A DNA stretch of 64,000 nucleotides from Streptomyces sp. MMG1533 (GCF_001279775.1 NZ_LGDG01000211.1:1-64000); one strand, 5' to 3'. Positions 42,893 through 51,830 are shown, numbered from the stretch's first letter. Program-made: numbers and translations. Notes: generated by a model from the letters alone, not told the origin.

Positions 42893-42925
42893 AACGCCGG
42901 TCGGGCAGCCCGCTCGACCGGCGTT
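42893..42925. terminator. 11-bp hairpin between convergent genes
   Basis: The arms 42893-42903 and 42915-42925 are exact reverse complements with an 11-nt loop. It overlaps the last base of the ArsR stop codon region, so it terminates that gene and probably the surface-protein transcript from the other side. Confidence 0.75.
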
Positions 42926-43281
42926 CAGCCGTCCGCCGCACAGTGCTCGAGCAGCGCGGCGACGTCTGCGTCCACCACCCGGTACCGCACGACCCGCCCC
43001 TCCTTGGCCCCTTCCACGACCCCCGCCGCCCGCAGCAGCCTCAGCGCCTGCGACACGGCGGGGTCGTTCATGCCGGTGGCGATCGCCAGGTCGGACACGG
43101 CCAGTGGCCCGGTCCGGTGCAGGGCGAGCAGCAGTGCGAGCCTCTTGGGATCGGCGAGCAGCGAGAAGCGGTCGGCCCAGGTGCGGACGTGGCCGGGTTC
43201 ACCGATCGCGGCGATCGCGTCGCACACCCGGTGCCCGTCAATGGTTCGGCGATCCGCTCGGTCGGCCGGAACGAGATGCAT
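42925..43281 (-). CDS. ArsR-family metal-sensing repressor
   Basis: The protein is about 118 residues from ATG 43281 (GGGCGG precedes it). ATG 43290 and 43320 are also in frame. ArsR winged-helix motifs: FSLLADPKRLALLLALHRTGPLAVSDLAIATGMNDPAVSQALRLLRAAGVVEGAKEGRVVRYRV. Metal candidates are the His/Asp of the N-terminus (MHLVPADRADRRTIDGHRV) and the C-terminal HC pair, reminiscent of the NmtR/KmtR nickel-cobalt sensors. It is divergent from the NiCoT transporter gene. The 26-bp inverted repeat at 43318-43343 is its likely operator. Confidence 0.86.
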   Translation of the reverse strand: MHLVPADRADRRTIDGHRVCDAIAAIGEPGHVRTWADRFSLLADPKRLALLLALHRTGPLAVSDLAIATGMNDPAVSQALRLLRAAGVVEGAKEGRVVRYRVVDADVAALLEHCAADG

Positions 43282-43317
43282 GCCGCCCATCCTCGCAGGC
43301 GCTCTTGTGTGATCTTC

Positions 43318-43343
43318 CATACCTGCGCAGGTGCGCAGCTATG
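43318..43343. promoter_or_regulatory. Inverted repeat, likely ArsR operator
   Basis: CATACCTGCGC (43318-43328) and GCGCAGCTATG (43333-43343) match as reverse complements at 10 of 11 positions around AGGT. The outer CATA/TATG resembles the ATA-containing boxes bound by NmtR/KmtR-type ArsR proteins. It includes the farthest upstream ArsR start codon. Confidence 0.62.
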
Positions 43344-43375
43344 CAGAAGACCGTCTGCCCACCTACGGTGGGCGG

Positions 43376-43560
43376 GCCGTGGTGCTCGGGAAGCCGGTGA
43401 CGGCCCCTCAGGGGGTCCATGCCGGAGCGGCCCTCGCCACTGTGATCGGGGAGTTCGCGTACCGCCGTCCCGCGAGGGACGAGCCACTGGCCGCCGCAAG
43501 GGGGCCGGGAAGGCAGGTGCGCGGACGCACGACCCGTCAGCCAGGAGACCGGCCGCGGCA
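43376..43560 (+). promoter_or_regulatory. Cobalamin (adenosylcobalamin) riboswitch
   Basis: Conserved elements in order: a G-rich 5' arm with GAAGCCGGTGACGG near 43390, GGAGCGGCCC and TCGCCACTGTGATC (about 43423-43445), GAGCCACTGG (about 43482), GGGAAGGC (43507-43514), and the B12 box GTCAGCCAGGAGACCGGCC at about 43536-43554. These are the hallmarks of the B12 aptamer. The metal transporter gene begins 40 bp later. Confidence 0.92.
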
Positions 43561-43599
43561 TCTCACGAGGTGATCCACGAGGTGCTGGAGCGTGACCGC

Positions 43600-44745
43600 A
43601 TGACCCTGCCCGACCCTGCCCGGACGTCCCCCGCCGCGACGTCCCCCGCCGCGACGTCGGCGTCGTTCAAGTGGCGCCGGGAGGACACCCTCAAGACCGC
43701 CGGCCTGATGGCGGTCGTCGCCGCACTCCACGTCGTGGCCTTCGGGGTGCTGTTCCTCCTCGTCGTCCCCGGGCACTACGAGGTCGACAACAAGGCCTTC
43801 GGCATCGGTCTCGGCATCACCGCCTACACCCTCGGCATGCGGCACGCCTTCGACGCCGACCACATCGCCGCGATCGACAACACCACCCGCAAGCTCATGG
43901 CCGACGGCAAGCGGCCGGTGTCGGTGGGCTTCTGGTTCGCGCTCGGCCACTCCAGCGTGGTGGTGCTCCTCGCCCTGCTGATCGCGGGCGGCACGCAGCT
44001 CGCCGGAAAGGTCATGAACGAGGACTCCGGCACCCACCAGGTCCTCGGCTTCCTCGGCACCACGATCTCCGGCACGTTCCTCTACCTCATCGCCGCCCTG
44101 AACCTCGCCGCCCTGCTCGGCATCCTGAAGGTGTTCAAGGCGATGCGGGCGGGCTCGTACGACGAGAAGGAGCTCGAACAGCACCTGGACTCGCGCGGGT
44201 TCATGAACCGGATCCTCGGCCGCCTCACCAAGTCCATCAGCCGCCCCGGCCAGATGTACCCGCTCGGCTTCCTCTTCGGCCTCGGCTTCGACACCGCCAC
44301 CGAGGTCACCCTGATGGTGATGGCGGGCTCGGGCGCGGCGGCCGGGCTGCCCTGGTACGCGATCCTCTCCCTGCCCCTCCTCTTCGCCGCCGGCATGAGC
44401 CTGTTCGACACCCTCGACGGCACGTTCATGAACTTCGCCTACCAGTGGGCGTTCTCCAACCCGGTTCGCAAGGTCTTCTACAACCTCACGATCACCGGGC
44501 TGTCCATCGCCGTCGCCTTCTTCATCGGCACCATCGAACTCGTCGGCGTCCTGCACGAGAAGCTCGACCTGACCGACACGGTCACCACCTGGATCGCCGG
44601 CATCAACCTCGACAGCGTCGGCTACGTCATCGTCGGCCTGTTCGTGGTGGTGTGGGCGGCGGCCATCGGCTACTGGCGGCTCGCGAAGGTGGAACAGCGG
44701 TGGGCGGTACGGCCGGCGGGAGCCGGGTCCCGGTCCGCGGGCTGA
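43600..44745 (+). CDS. Nickel/cobalt transporter (NiCoT, HoxN/NixA family)
   Basis: The 381-residue protein has eight hydrophobic helices and the family motif RHAFDADHIAAIDN (HX4DH) at about residues 74-87, then GFWFALGHSSVV and GLGFDTATEVTLM. It takes up Ni2+ or Co2+. The cobalamin riboswitch in front of it means it is shut off when B12 is plentiful, which points to cobalt as the physiological metal. A divergent ArsR gene may give a second layer of control. GGAG lies nine bases before the ATG at 43600. The hydrophilic N-terminus has ATSPAATSPAATSA repeats. Confidence 0.94.
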   Translation: MTLPDPARTSPAATSPAATSASFKWRREDTLKTAGLMAVVAALHVVAFGVLFLLVVPGHYEVDNKAFGIGLGITAYTLGMRHAFDADHIAAIDNTTRKLMADGKRPVSVGFWFALGHSSVVVLLALLIAGGTQLAGKVMNEDSGTHQVLGFLGTTISGTFLYLIAALNLAALLGILKVFKAMRAGSYDEKELEQHLDSRGFMNRILGRLTKSISRPGQMYPLGFLFGLGFDTATEVTLMVMAGSGAAAGLPWYAILSLPLLFAAGMSLFDTLDGTFMNFAYQWAFSNPVRKVFYNLTITGLSIAVAFFIGTIELVGVLHEKLDLTDTVTTWIAGINLDSVGYVIVGLFVVVWAAAIGYWRLAKVEQRWAVRPAGAGSRSAG

Positions 44746-44764
44746 GACGCGCCGCGCGTCTCAG
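44742..44764. terminator. Terminator hairpin overlapping two convergent stop codons
   Basis: CTGAGACGCG (44742-44751) and CGCGTCTCAG (44755-44764) pair perfectly with a 3-nt loop. It contains the stop codons of both the NiCoT and ligase genes. Confidence 0.72.
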
Positions 44765-46860
44765 CCGACGAAGTCGGCGATGAGGGCGGCGAACTCGTCC
44801 GGGGTGGCAAGCCGGATGCCGAGGCTTTCCGCCTTGGCCCGCTTGGATCCGGCGCCTTCTCCGGCGACGACCAGGCTGGTCTTCTTGGAGACGCTGGAGG
44901 AGGAGCGGCCGCCGGCGCGTTCGATGAGCTCGTTCATCTCGTTCCGGCTGAGCTCCCCCAGTGCGCCCGTCATCGCACCCGTCACCACGACCGTCATCCC
45001 GTCCAGCGGCAGACCCACCCCGTCCGCGGTCACCGGCGGTCCGTCTCCGGCATCGGCGGCGGCACCGGTCGTGGGGGAGGGCGGGGTGGCGCCGGGTTCG
45101 GTCATACTCACCCCGGCCGCGGCGAGCTTGTCGATGAGCGGGGCGAGTTCGGCGAGTTCCGCCACGATCGACGGGGCCTTCTCGGTGCCGATGCCCTCGA
45201 CCTGCTGCATCGCTTCGGCGTCCGCGGCCCGGATGTGATCCATGGTGGCGAAGTAGCGGGCGATACGGCGGGACATGGACCGGCCGGTGCCCCGCACGCC
45301 GAGCGCGCACAGCACCCGCGACAGCGGCTGCTCCTTGGCCCGGCCGAGCGCGGCGAGGAGGTTGTCGGTGCTGGTCTCCCCCATCCGCTCCAAGCCGAGG
45401 AGCTGGTCGCGGGTGAGGGTGAACAGGTCGGCGAGGTCGGCGGCCAGACCGGCCTCGACGAGCTGGACGACGCGGGTGTGGCCGAGGCCCTCGATGTCGA
45501 GCTGGTCGCGGCCGGCGGCGTAGGAGAGGGCGGCCACGAGGTGGCAGTTGCGGCCGTTCTCGCACCGCCAGCGCTGCTCGCTGGTGTCGATGTCCGACCC
45601 GCACCGCGGGCAGACCTCGGGGAAGGCGATGGGCTGTTCGTCGCCGGTGCGCAGGTGGGCGACGGGCGCTTCGATGCGGGGGATGACGTCGCCGGCCCGG
45701 TGGACCATGACGTGGTCGCCCAGGCGCAGGTCGCGGCGGGTGATGTCGCCGGGGTTGTGCAGAGTGGCGTAGGTGATGGTGGCGCCGTCGATCTCGACCG
45801 GCTCCAGCACGGCACGCGGGGCGATGATGCCGGTGCGGCCCACGTTCCACTCCACCTCGAGGAGCCGGGTGATCTTCTCCACCGCGGGCAGCTTGTAGGC
45901 GATCGCCCAGCGCGGGGCACGCGAGCCCGAGCCGGCGGCCTGCTGGTCGGCGGCCAGGTCGGCCTTGATGACGATCCCGTCGATCCCGAACGGCAACTCG
46001 GCCCGCAGCTCCGCGATCTCGCTCACCCGGGCCAGGACCTGCTCGGCGGTGGCGGCGGTGACGCCGGGCACGGCGGTGGCGGCGGTGGTGTTCACTCCGT
46101 ACGCGGCGGCCTGCGCCATCAGGTCGCTGTGCGCGAGCTCCAGGAGCCGCTCCGCCGGCGCGGTCTCGGTACCGGGCACGGGGAGGAGCCCGTAGCCGAA
46201 GAACGTCATCGGCACGGTGTAGGCACGCTCCCTGGCACGCAGGCTGCCGGCCGAGGCACCACGCGGATTGGCGAACGGCTGCCCGCCGTGCGCGGTGCGC
46301 ACCTCATTGGCGTGCTCGAACTGGGCGGTGGTCATCAGGACTTCGCCACGCACCTCCACGGTGACCGGCTCGGCAAGCTGCTCGGGCAGGCCCTCGATGG
46401 TGCCGATCGCGTGCGAGACGTCCTCCCCGGCGGTCCCGTCGCCGCGGGTGATCAGCTGTCTCAGCCGGCCGCGGGTGTAGCGGGCGGCGACCGCGAGCCC
46501 GTCGAGCTTCGGCTCCACGCTGAAGCGGGTGACGTCGTGGCCGATGCGCCGGGCCAGTGACTCGGTCCAGGCGGTGAACTCCTCCGGGGAGAACACGTTG
46601 TCCAGACTCAGCATCGCCACCGTGTGCGGGACGTCCCCCTCCACCGCACCGCCGGCCACCTTCCCCGTCGGCGAATCCGGCAGCACCTCGTCGGGATGAC
46701 CGGCCTCCCACGCCTCGATCCCGCGCACCAGCCGGTCGTAGGTGTCGTCGTCCAGCGGGGAAGTGCCGTCCGCGTAGTAGGCGGCCGCGGCCTTCACCAC
46801 GGTCTCGACCGCCTGCGCGTAGGCGGCGGCATCCACGATCCGAGCAGCTGGTGTCGTCAT
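44761..46860 (-). CDS. ligA: NAD-dependent DNA ligase LigA
   Basis: The protein has 699 residues. The adenylation domain includes [13 protein letters not shown] (AMP-bearing Lys near residue 117). The N-terminal Ia region has [18 protein letters not shown] for NAD binding. [17 protein letters not shown] and [31 protein letters not shown] form the OB fold, CPRCGS and CENGRNC the Cys4 zinc finger, a helix-hairpin-helix segment follows, and a C-terminal BRCT domain ([21 protein letters not shown]). It seals nicks. Streptomyces usually have a second LigA elsewhere, and this may be that paralogue (inference). ATG 46860 has AGGA eight bases upstream. ATG 46869 is the alternative. Confidence 0.94.
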   Translation of the reverse strand: MTTPAARIVDAAAYAQAVETVVKAAAAYYADGTSPLDDDTYDRLVRGIEAWEAGHPDEVLPDSPTGKVAGGAVEGDVPHTVAMLSLDNVFSPEEFTAWTESLARRIGHDVTRFSVEPKLDGLAVAARYTRGRLRQLITRGDGTAGEDVSHAIGTIEGLPEQLAEPVTVEVRGEVLMTTAQFEHANEVRTAHGGQPFANPRGASAGSLRARERAYTVPMTFFGYGLLPVPGTETAPAERLLELAHSDLMAQAAAYGVNTTAATAVPGVTAATAEQVLARVSEIAELRAELPFGIDGIVIKADLAADQQAAGSGSRAPRWAIAYKLPAVEKITRLLEVEWNVGRTGIIAPRAVLEPVEIDGATITYATLHNPGDITRRDLRLGDHVMVHRAGDVIPRIEAPVAHLRTGDEQPIAFPEVCPRCGSDIDTSEQRWRCENGRNCHLVAALSYAAGRDQLDIEGLGHTRVVQLVEAGLAADLADLFTLTRDQLLGLERMGETSTDNLLAALGRAKEQPLSRVLCALGVRGTGRSMSRRIARYFATMDHIRAADAEAMQQVEGIGTEKAPSIVAELAELAPLIDKLAAAGVSMTEPGATPPSPTTGAAADAGDGPPVTADGVGLPLDGMTVVVTGAMTGALGELSRNEMNELIERAGGRSSSSVSKKTSLVVAGEGAGSKRAKAESLGIRLATPDEFAALIADFVG

Positions 46861-47105
46861 GCCCGTCATCCTGCCTGCCACCACTGACAACGCCCCTGCA
46901 GGCCGCCCGCCGTGAGGACGCCGTCCTGGTACCGGGGGACCAGGAGCCGGGTGCGGCAGCAGCCGGGTGCGGCAGGCTGATGTGACGGGCGGATGAGCTG
47001 CCGATGCCGCCGTCCGCGTGACATGCGGCCCGTTCTGCAACCGGCTGGTGCACGGACCGACTCCTGGCTTGCAGAACCGAATACCCCTCACGCGAGGAGA
47101 TCCTC

Positions 47106-47444
47106 ATGACTGCCACGGTTTTCGAGTCCGACGCGGCGCAGGCATTCTTCGATCCCTACGCCTGTGACGTCCCCGACTCCTCCAGCCGGGAGCCGGCTCC
47201 GCAGCCCGAGCAGGACGACTACCTGCTGCCGCCCCCGAACCCCGCCCAGCGCCTCGACATCTCGGTCGGCCCGCGCGACCGAAGGCGACTGGACCTGCAC
47301 GCCGCCCTCACCACGGCCGGCGTCCCGCCCCAGCTCGAGGACCGGGAAGCCATCGACCAGCTCAGCGCCCTGCCCGACAGCATCAACATGACCATCCAGC
47401 GCTGGATCCACCACACCACGCAGGCCTGGTCCACTGCCTATTAG
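47106..47444 (+). CDS. Hypothetical protein (112 aa)
   Basis: GAGGAG precedes the ATG at 47106. The product is acidic and Pro-rich in its first half (PEQDDYLLPPPNPAQRL), then has a helical part (RRLDLHAALTTAGVPPQLEDREAIDQLSALPDSINMTIQRWIHHTTQAWSTAY). I do not recognise a family. The size and composition would allow a small regulatory or partner protein, but nothing identifies it. It is divergent from the ligase gene and converges with the nucleoside hydrolase. Confidence 0.5.
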   Translation: MTATVFESDAAQAFFDPYACDVPDSSSREPAPQPEQDDYLLPPPNPAQRLDISVGPRDRRRLDLHAALTTAGVPPQLEDREAIDQLSALPDSINMTIQRWIHHTTQAWSTAY

Positions 47445-47503
47445 GCCAACGGCCGCACGCGGCCGAAGGGCTGGTCACCCCGGCCCGTACGGCCCTTCAC
47501 GGC

Positions 47504-48466
47504 CTAGGCGCCCTCCACCGTCGTCAGCCACAGCTTCACGTAACGCTCCACGTCCACGCCCAACGCCACGTCCACCAGCCGCTGTTCACGGCCGCCCTCG
47601 TGGATCTCGGCCTCGCCGGGGCGTGGACGGCGGTCGGCGATCGTCTGGCCCCGCGTCGGTCCCGGGGCCAGGCTCACCTCGACCGGGAGGCGTTCGGTGG
47701 TGATGCCCTCCGGGTCGACGACCGCGCAGACCGCGCCCGCGTCGCCGAGGCCGCCCGTGGGGGTGGGGTCGCCGGAGGTGGCCGGGTCGCGGTGGGCGAG
47801 GAGTTCGCCGGCCAGGCGGAGGCGGGGTTCCGAACTCGCCCGCAGCCGCTGCACGTCCGCCGCCGGGACGACGACCCGCTCGAACACGTCCAGGCCGTAC
47901 ATGGTGATCGGCACCCCGGCCGTGAGCAGGATCGCGGCCGCCTCGGGGTCGTGCCACACGTTGAACTCCGCGACCGGCGTGGCGTTCCCGGTCGCCACCG
48001 CGCCGCCCATGAACACGATCCGCTCGATGTTGCGGACCACCTCGGGGTGGGTGCGCAGCAGCAGCGCGATGTTCGTCAGCGGCGCGGTGGGGATGAGGGT
48101 GACCGGCGTCGGCGAGGCGAGGATCTCCCGCCGCAGCAGGGTCACCGCGTCCACGTCCACCGGCACCCGGGTCGGCGCGGGCAGCCCCAGGTCGCCCATC
48201 CCGTCCTGCCCGTGCACGTGCCGTGCCACCCGCACCGGCTCGATGAGCGGGCGTTCGGCACCCCGAGCGACCGGGATGTCACCGGCGCCGGCCTGCTCCA
48301 GCACGGTCAGGGTGTTGCGTACGACCCCGTCCACGTCGGTGTTGCCGGCCACACAGGTCACCGCGCGCACATCGAGCGCCGGGTGTCGTACGGCGAACAG
48401 CAGGGCCAGGGCGTCGTCGACTCCCGTGTCGCAGTCGATGATCACCGGGATGGGCTGACCGGTCAC
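47504..48466 (-). CDS. Nucleoside hydrolase
   Basis: The 320-residue protein has the DxDxGxDD-type calcium-binding start of the inosine-uridine hydrolase family (IIDCDTGVDDALAL near residue 8), then GAERPL, LGLP and later HDPEAAAILLTAG. The last Asp ligand region is in SGDPTPTGGLGDAGAV. It cleaves the N-glycosidic bond of nucleosides. Start GTG 48466 has GGAG seven bases upstream. An upstream GTG at 48481 is less likely. It lies about 50 bases after the threonyl-tRNA synthetase stop and is probably cotranscribed. Confidence 0.9.
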   Translation of the reverse strand: MTGQPIPVIIDCDTGVDDALALLFAVRHPALDVRAVTCVAGNTDVDGVVRNTLTVLEQAGAGDIPVARGAERPLIEPVRVARHVHGQDGMGDLGLPAPTRVPVDVDAVTLLRREILASPTPVTLIPTAPLTNIALLLRTHPEVVRNIERIVFMGGAVATGNATPVAEFNVWHDPEAAAILLTAGVPITMYGLDVFERVVVPAADVQRLRASSEPRLRLAGELLAHRDPATSGDPTPTGGLGDAGAVCAVVDPEGITTERLPVEVSLAPGPTRGQTIADRRPRPGEAEIHEGGREQRLVDVALGVDVERYVKLWLTTVEGA

Positions 48467-48516
48467 GGCGGCGCTCCTCACTACATAGGTGTGTCCGCGG
48501 TCCTACGACAGTGACC

Positions 48517-49755
48517 TTACGCAGGCCCCCACAGTTCGGTCCCGCGAGCACCGACCCGGGCGGCGATCCGGTCCAGCAGCTCCGCGACCGGCACCGCCCC
48601 CGGACGGCTCCCGTCCCGCAGCCGTACGGCCGCCAGGTCGTCCTCGGCCTCCCGCTCCCCGATCACCGCCTGGTACGGCACGAGTCGCGCCGCCCGGATG
48701 CGGGCGCCGAGGGTGCCGTCGCCGGGGCCGTGGAGTTCCGCCCGCAGTCCCCGCGCCAGGGCCTGCCGTACGACCTCGTGAGCCCGTTCCTCCTGCGCGT
48801 CCGCCACCGGCAGCACCACCAGCTGCACGGGCGCGAGCCATGCCGGGAACGCGCCGCCGTGCTGCTCGATGAGGTGCGCGACCATCCGTTCCACGCTGCC
48901 GATGATGCTGCGGTGCACCATGACCGGCCGGTGTTTCGCCCCGTCGGCTCCGATGTAGTGCAGGTCGAAGCGTTCGGGCTGGTGGAAGTCGATCTGGACG
49001 GTGGAGAGGGTGGCCTCGCGGCCGGCGGGATCGGCGATCTGGACGTCGATCTTGGGGCCGTAGAAGGCGGCCTCGCCCTCCGCGGCCTCGTATTCCACGC
49101 CGGAGGCGTCGAGCACCTCCCTGAGCAGCGCGGTGGCCCGCCGCCACAGGTCCGGGTCGGCGACGTACTTGCCGCCCTCGCCGGGCAGGGAGAGCCGGTG
49201 GCGGGCGGGGCGGATGCCGAGGTCGGCGTAGGCGCGGCCGATGAGCTCCAGGGCGGCGCGGGCCTCGTCCACGGCCTGGTCCAGGGTGCAGAAGATGTGC
49301 GCGTCGTTGAGGTTGATGGACCGGACCCTGGTCAGGCCGCCCAGCACCCCGGACAGCTCGGAGCGGTACATGCCGCCCAACTCGGCCATTCGCAACGGCA
49401 GTTCACGGTAGCTGTGGGAGCGGGAACGGTAGATCAGCGCGTGGTGGGGACACAGGCTCGGCCGCAGCACGACCTCCTCCGCGCCCAGTTCCATCGGCGG
49501 GAACATGTCCTCGCTGTAGTGGGACCAGTGCCCCGAGATCTCGTACAGCTCCCGCTTGCCGAGGACCGGCGAGTACACGTGCCGGTAGCCGGCGGCGCGT
49601 TCGGCCTCCCGGACGTACTCCTCCAGGGTGTGCCGTACGACGGCCCCGTCGGGCAGCCAGTAGGGCAGACCCGCGCCCATCAGCGGGTCGGTGTCGAACA
49701 GGCCGAGTTCACGGCCGAGCCGGCGGTGGTCGTGCGAACCGGTCATGGCGCTCAT
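48517..49755 (-). CDS. thrS: Threonyl-tRNA synthetase-like protein lacking TGS and editing domains
   Basis: The 412-residue protein begins directly in the catalytic domain. It has motif 2 (YRSELSGVLGGLTRVRSINLNDAHIFC), motif 3 (MVHRSIIGSVERMV), the zinc ligands Cys (RPSLCPHHAL), His (DAHIFC) and His (MVHRS), and a C-terminal anticodon-binding domain. A complete bacterial ThrRS has about 650-680 residues, so the N-terminal TGS and editing domains (about 240 residues) are absent. ATG 49755 follows GAGGAG by eight bases. A threonine attenuator lies upstream. It is likely a second ThrRS; resistance or zinc-sparing roles are open (inference). Confidence 0.92.
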   Translation of the reverse strand: MSAMTGSHDHRRLGRELGLFDTDPLMGAGLPYWLPDGAVVRHTLEEYVREAERAAGYRHVYSPVLGKRELYEISGHWSHYSEDMFPPMELGAEEVVLRPSLCPHHALIYRSRSHSYRELPLRMAELGGMYRSELSGVLGGLTRVRSINLNDAHIFCTLDQAVDEARAALELIGRAYADLGIRPARHRLSLPGEGGKYVADPDLWRRATALLREVLDASGVEYEAAEGEAAFYGPKIDVQIADPAGREATLSTVQIDFHQPERFDLHYIGADGAKHRPVMVHRSIIGSVERMVAHLIEQHGGAFPAWLAPVQLVVLPVADAQEERAHEVVRQALARGLRAELHGPGDGTLGARIRAARLVPYQAVIGEREAEDDLAAVRLRDGSRPGAVPVAELLDRIAARVGARGTELWGPA

Positions 49756-49800
49756 GGCGGTTTCTCCTCACGGTGACCGGAGACGAGCCCCCGCACGGCG

Positions 49801-49828
49801 AAGCCCCGGGGCACTCGCCCCGGGGCTT
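49801..49828 (-). terminator. Attenuator terminator hairpin of the threonine leader
   Basis: AAGCCCCGGGGC (49801-49812) and GCCCCGGGGCTT (49817-49828) pair perfectly around a 4-nt loop. It lies between the leader-peptide stop and the thrS start, the place of the terminator in ribosome-mediated attenuation. Confidence 0.82.
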
Positions 49829-49844
49829 TCGACTGGGTCAGCTG

Positions 49845-49910
49845 TCAGCGCGCCGGGACACTCTCCGGCGTCGTCGTGAGAGACACGAGTACTACGTGGG
49901 CGCGCTGCAT
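49845..49910 (-). CDS. Threonine attenuator leader peptide (21 aa)
   Basis: The minus-strand frame from ATG 49910 to TGA 49845 reads MQRAHVVLVSLTTTPESVPAR, with three consecutive ACG threonine codons (residues 12-14). It is followed by a terminator hairpin and then a gene for threonyl-tRNA synthetase. Stalling at the Thr codons when Thr-tRNA is scarce would free transcription. TAGCGT (49917-49922) lies six bases before the ATG, so the transcript is probably leaderless. No ribosome site is seen. Confidence 0.82.
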   Translation of the reverse strand: MQRAHVVLVSLTTTPESVPAR

Positions 49911-49916
49911 GGGGGA

Positions 49917-49922
49917 ACGCTA
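49917..49922 (-). promoter_or_regulatory. -10 hexamer TAGCGT of the thrS leader
   Basis: TAGCGT matches five of six positions of the Streptomyces -10 consensus (TAG-Pu-Pu-T) and lies six bases upstream of the leader ATG at 49910, the leaderless arrangement. A convincing -35 is not visible. Confidence 0.5.
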
Positions 49923-50101
49923 ACAAGGGGTGGAGAGCGGGGCGACGGGTTTTCCGCCGGGCGGCACCCCGCAGCGCCGGGCTGCGCACCCCCTCGGCAC
50001 CGAGGCCCCTCACCCGGACGGACCGGCTCGCTGGTGGCGGGTCGGTCCCGGTGGTGCCGTAAGAGGGCGCACTCGATCTTGGCCGCCTCAAGGAGCCCTC
50101 G

Positions 50102-50866
50102 ATGACACCACCCCCGGCCCGCACTCTCGCCGCCGCGCTCACCCTGTGCGCCCTCCTGACCGCGACCGCCTGCTCCGCCCTCACCACCCCGCCCACCGCC
50201 GAGAAACCCGATCTCTCCGCGACCGGGAAGAGCCCGGCCCCGGCCGCCACCTCCGCCCTCACCCAGGCGCAGGCGCAGTCCACGCTGCTCACCGACGCCG
50301 ATCTGGGGGAGCCGTGGACGCCGACGCAGTCCACCGCGACCTGGCACGACACCGTGCTCAAGGCGACGACGAAACTGCCGGACTGCCGGCGCCTGCTCGG
50401 CACCCTCTACTCCGAGGAGCTGTTCGGCGCGGACGCCCGCCCCCGCGCGGTGGTCAGGCTCGACGACGACTGGAACGAGGCCCAGTTGCGCCAGCAGTTC
50501 GTCGCCCACCCGGCGGCGGACGTGGACCGCACGCTGGCCTGGCTGAGGACGCTGCCGAAGAAGTGCGGGAGGTTCACGGCGAAGACCGCCCAGGGCGACG
50601 TGCACGCCGTCGAGGTCACCGCGGCCCCGCTGCCGGAGGTCGGGGAAGCCCGGGCGGGGCTGCGGATCATCGTGTGGGGCGAGACGGCCGACGGCGAACC
50701 GGCCGCGTTCACCCTGAACGTCGCCGCCGTCCGCATCGGCGACGACGCGATCGGTCTCACCCACGGCGGCTTCGGCGAGGTGTCGCCCGAGGTCGCGCAG
50801 GCGGTCGTCCAACTCGGGGCGCAACGCCTGACGGAGGTCCGCAAACAGGCGCGGGTGCAGGTCTGA
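50102..50866 (+). CDS. Predicted lipoprotein with sensor-type domain
   Basis: The 254-residue protein has a lipoprotein signal (TLCALLTATACS, lipidated Cys near residue 24). A Pro/Ala/Ser linker follows, then a beta/alpha domain with two Cys (LPDCRRLL and KKCGRF) and a pattern like the PknH-type sensor domains (DLGEPWTPTQS, VRLDDDWNEAQLRQQFVAHP). It is anchored to the outer membrane face. AAGGAG precedes the ATG at 50102. It converges with the GAF-ANTAR gene. Ligand unknown. Confidence 0.72.
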   Translation: MTPPPARTLAAALTLCALLTATACSALTTPPTAEKPDLSATGKSPAPAATSALTQAQAQSTLLTDADLGEPWTPTQSTATWHDTVLKATTKLPDCRRLLGTLYSEELFGADARPRAVVRLDDDWNEAQLRQQFVAHPAADVDRTLAWLRTLPKKCGRFTAKTAQGDVHAVEVTAAPLPEVGEARAGLRIIVWGETADGEPAAFTLNVAAVRIGDDAIGLTHGGFGEVSPEVAQAVVQLGAQRLTEVRKQARVQV

Positions 50867-50888
50867 GCTCCCACGACGCCACGGCGGT

Positions 50889-51764
50889 TCAGTCCCCGTC
50901 GCCGTCCCGGTCGAACCTCGTACGGAGTCCGACCACGTCCCGCGCCATCTCCAGCGCCGTACAGCTCTCCGCGAAGGCGTGGGCGCGCAGGCGGGCCAGG
51001 GCCTCGTCGGAGTCGACGCCGAGCTGGGCCATGATCATGCCGACGGCCTGGTACACCTCGTCCTGGTCCTTGGCCAGGCCGCTCATCCAGGGTTCCGACT
51101 CCCGGCCCTCGTTCTCCTCGCCGCGGGGCAGTGCCATCAGGGCGACCGTCATCACGCTGGCCACCAGCAGTGCGGTGCGCAGTTGGCGGGGAGTGAGCTC
51201 GCCGGGGGTGTCGCGGTAGAGGTCGAGGGTGCCGAAGCACACGGAGTCGTTGCCCAGCGGGATCGAGAACATGGCCCGTACCCCGGCAGCCGTGGCCTGC
51301 TGGGCGAAGACCGGCCAGCGGTGGACGTCCCGCCCGGCCGTGAGGTCGCAGGCGAGCACGGGGGCGCCGATCCGGGCCGCGTACAGACAGGGCCCGTCAC
51401 CCAGGGTGGCCTGGATCTCCGCCACGCGGCGGGCCTGCTCGCTGCTCGCGCTGAGCCGTACCGGCATGCCGTCGCTGTGCAGCGCCACGCTCGCGCAGAC
51501 CACCGGCAGCAGCTCGACCGCCACCCCGCACAGCCGCCCGGGGAGCTCCCTGGGCTCGACGTCCCGCACGCCCTCCGCGATCACGTCGACGGCCTGCAGG
51601 CGGTCCCGGGCGAGTTCGCGCTCGGCATCGAGGTCCGACGCCCCGAGAGGCTCCGGGTACCGGGGGTGCGGCGGATGCCGAGGGTGACCGGGCTCGCCGC
51701 TATCCGCCCCGTGCCGGCCGGGCTCGTCACCGTGGGCGCCCTCTGGGCCGTCCCTGGGACGCAC
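50889..51764 (-). CDS. GAF and ANTAR domain-containing regulator
   Basis: The 291-residue protein has a charged, Pro/His-rich start, a GAF domain (residues about 90-190: ATLGDGPCLYAARIGAPVLACDLTAGRDVHRWPVFAQQA) and a C-terminal ANTAR RNA-binding domain (QAVGMIMAQLGVDSDEALARLRAHAFAESCTALEMARDVV). ANTAR proteins bind RNA hairpins and relieve transcription termination. I use GTG 51764 with GGAGG eight bases upstream. GTG 51770 is too close to it. Together with 51831-52652 it forms a pair of such regulators. Confidence 0.85.
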   Translation of the reverse strand: MRPRDGPEGAHGDEPGRHGADSGEPGHPRHPPHPRYPEPLGASDLDAERELARDRLQAVDVIAEGVRDVEPRELPGRLCGVAVELLPVVCASVALHSDGMPVRLSASSEQARRVAEIQATLGDGPCLYAARIGAPVLACDLTAGRDVHRWPVFAQQATAAGVRAMFSIPLGNDSVCFGTLDLYRDTPGELTPRQLRTALLVASVMTVALMALPRGEENEGRESEPWMSGLAKDQDEVYQAVGMIMAQLGVDSDEALARLRAHAFAESCTALEMARDVVGLRTRFDRDGDGD

Positions 51765-51830
51765 GGCCACCGCCTCCTTTGATCACAGCGCGCCCACCCT
51801 CGTACTGGCCCCCTCGGGGGCGACGCCCGA

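Noticed and set aside
48503..49776. Long overlapping frames on both strands across the synthetase gene
   Set aside because: The synthetase motifs fix the real frame; the others have no ribosome site or domain.
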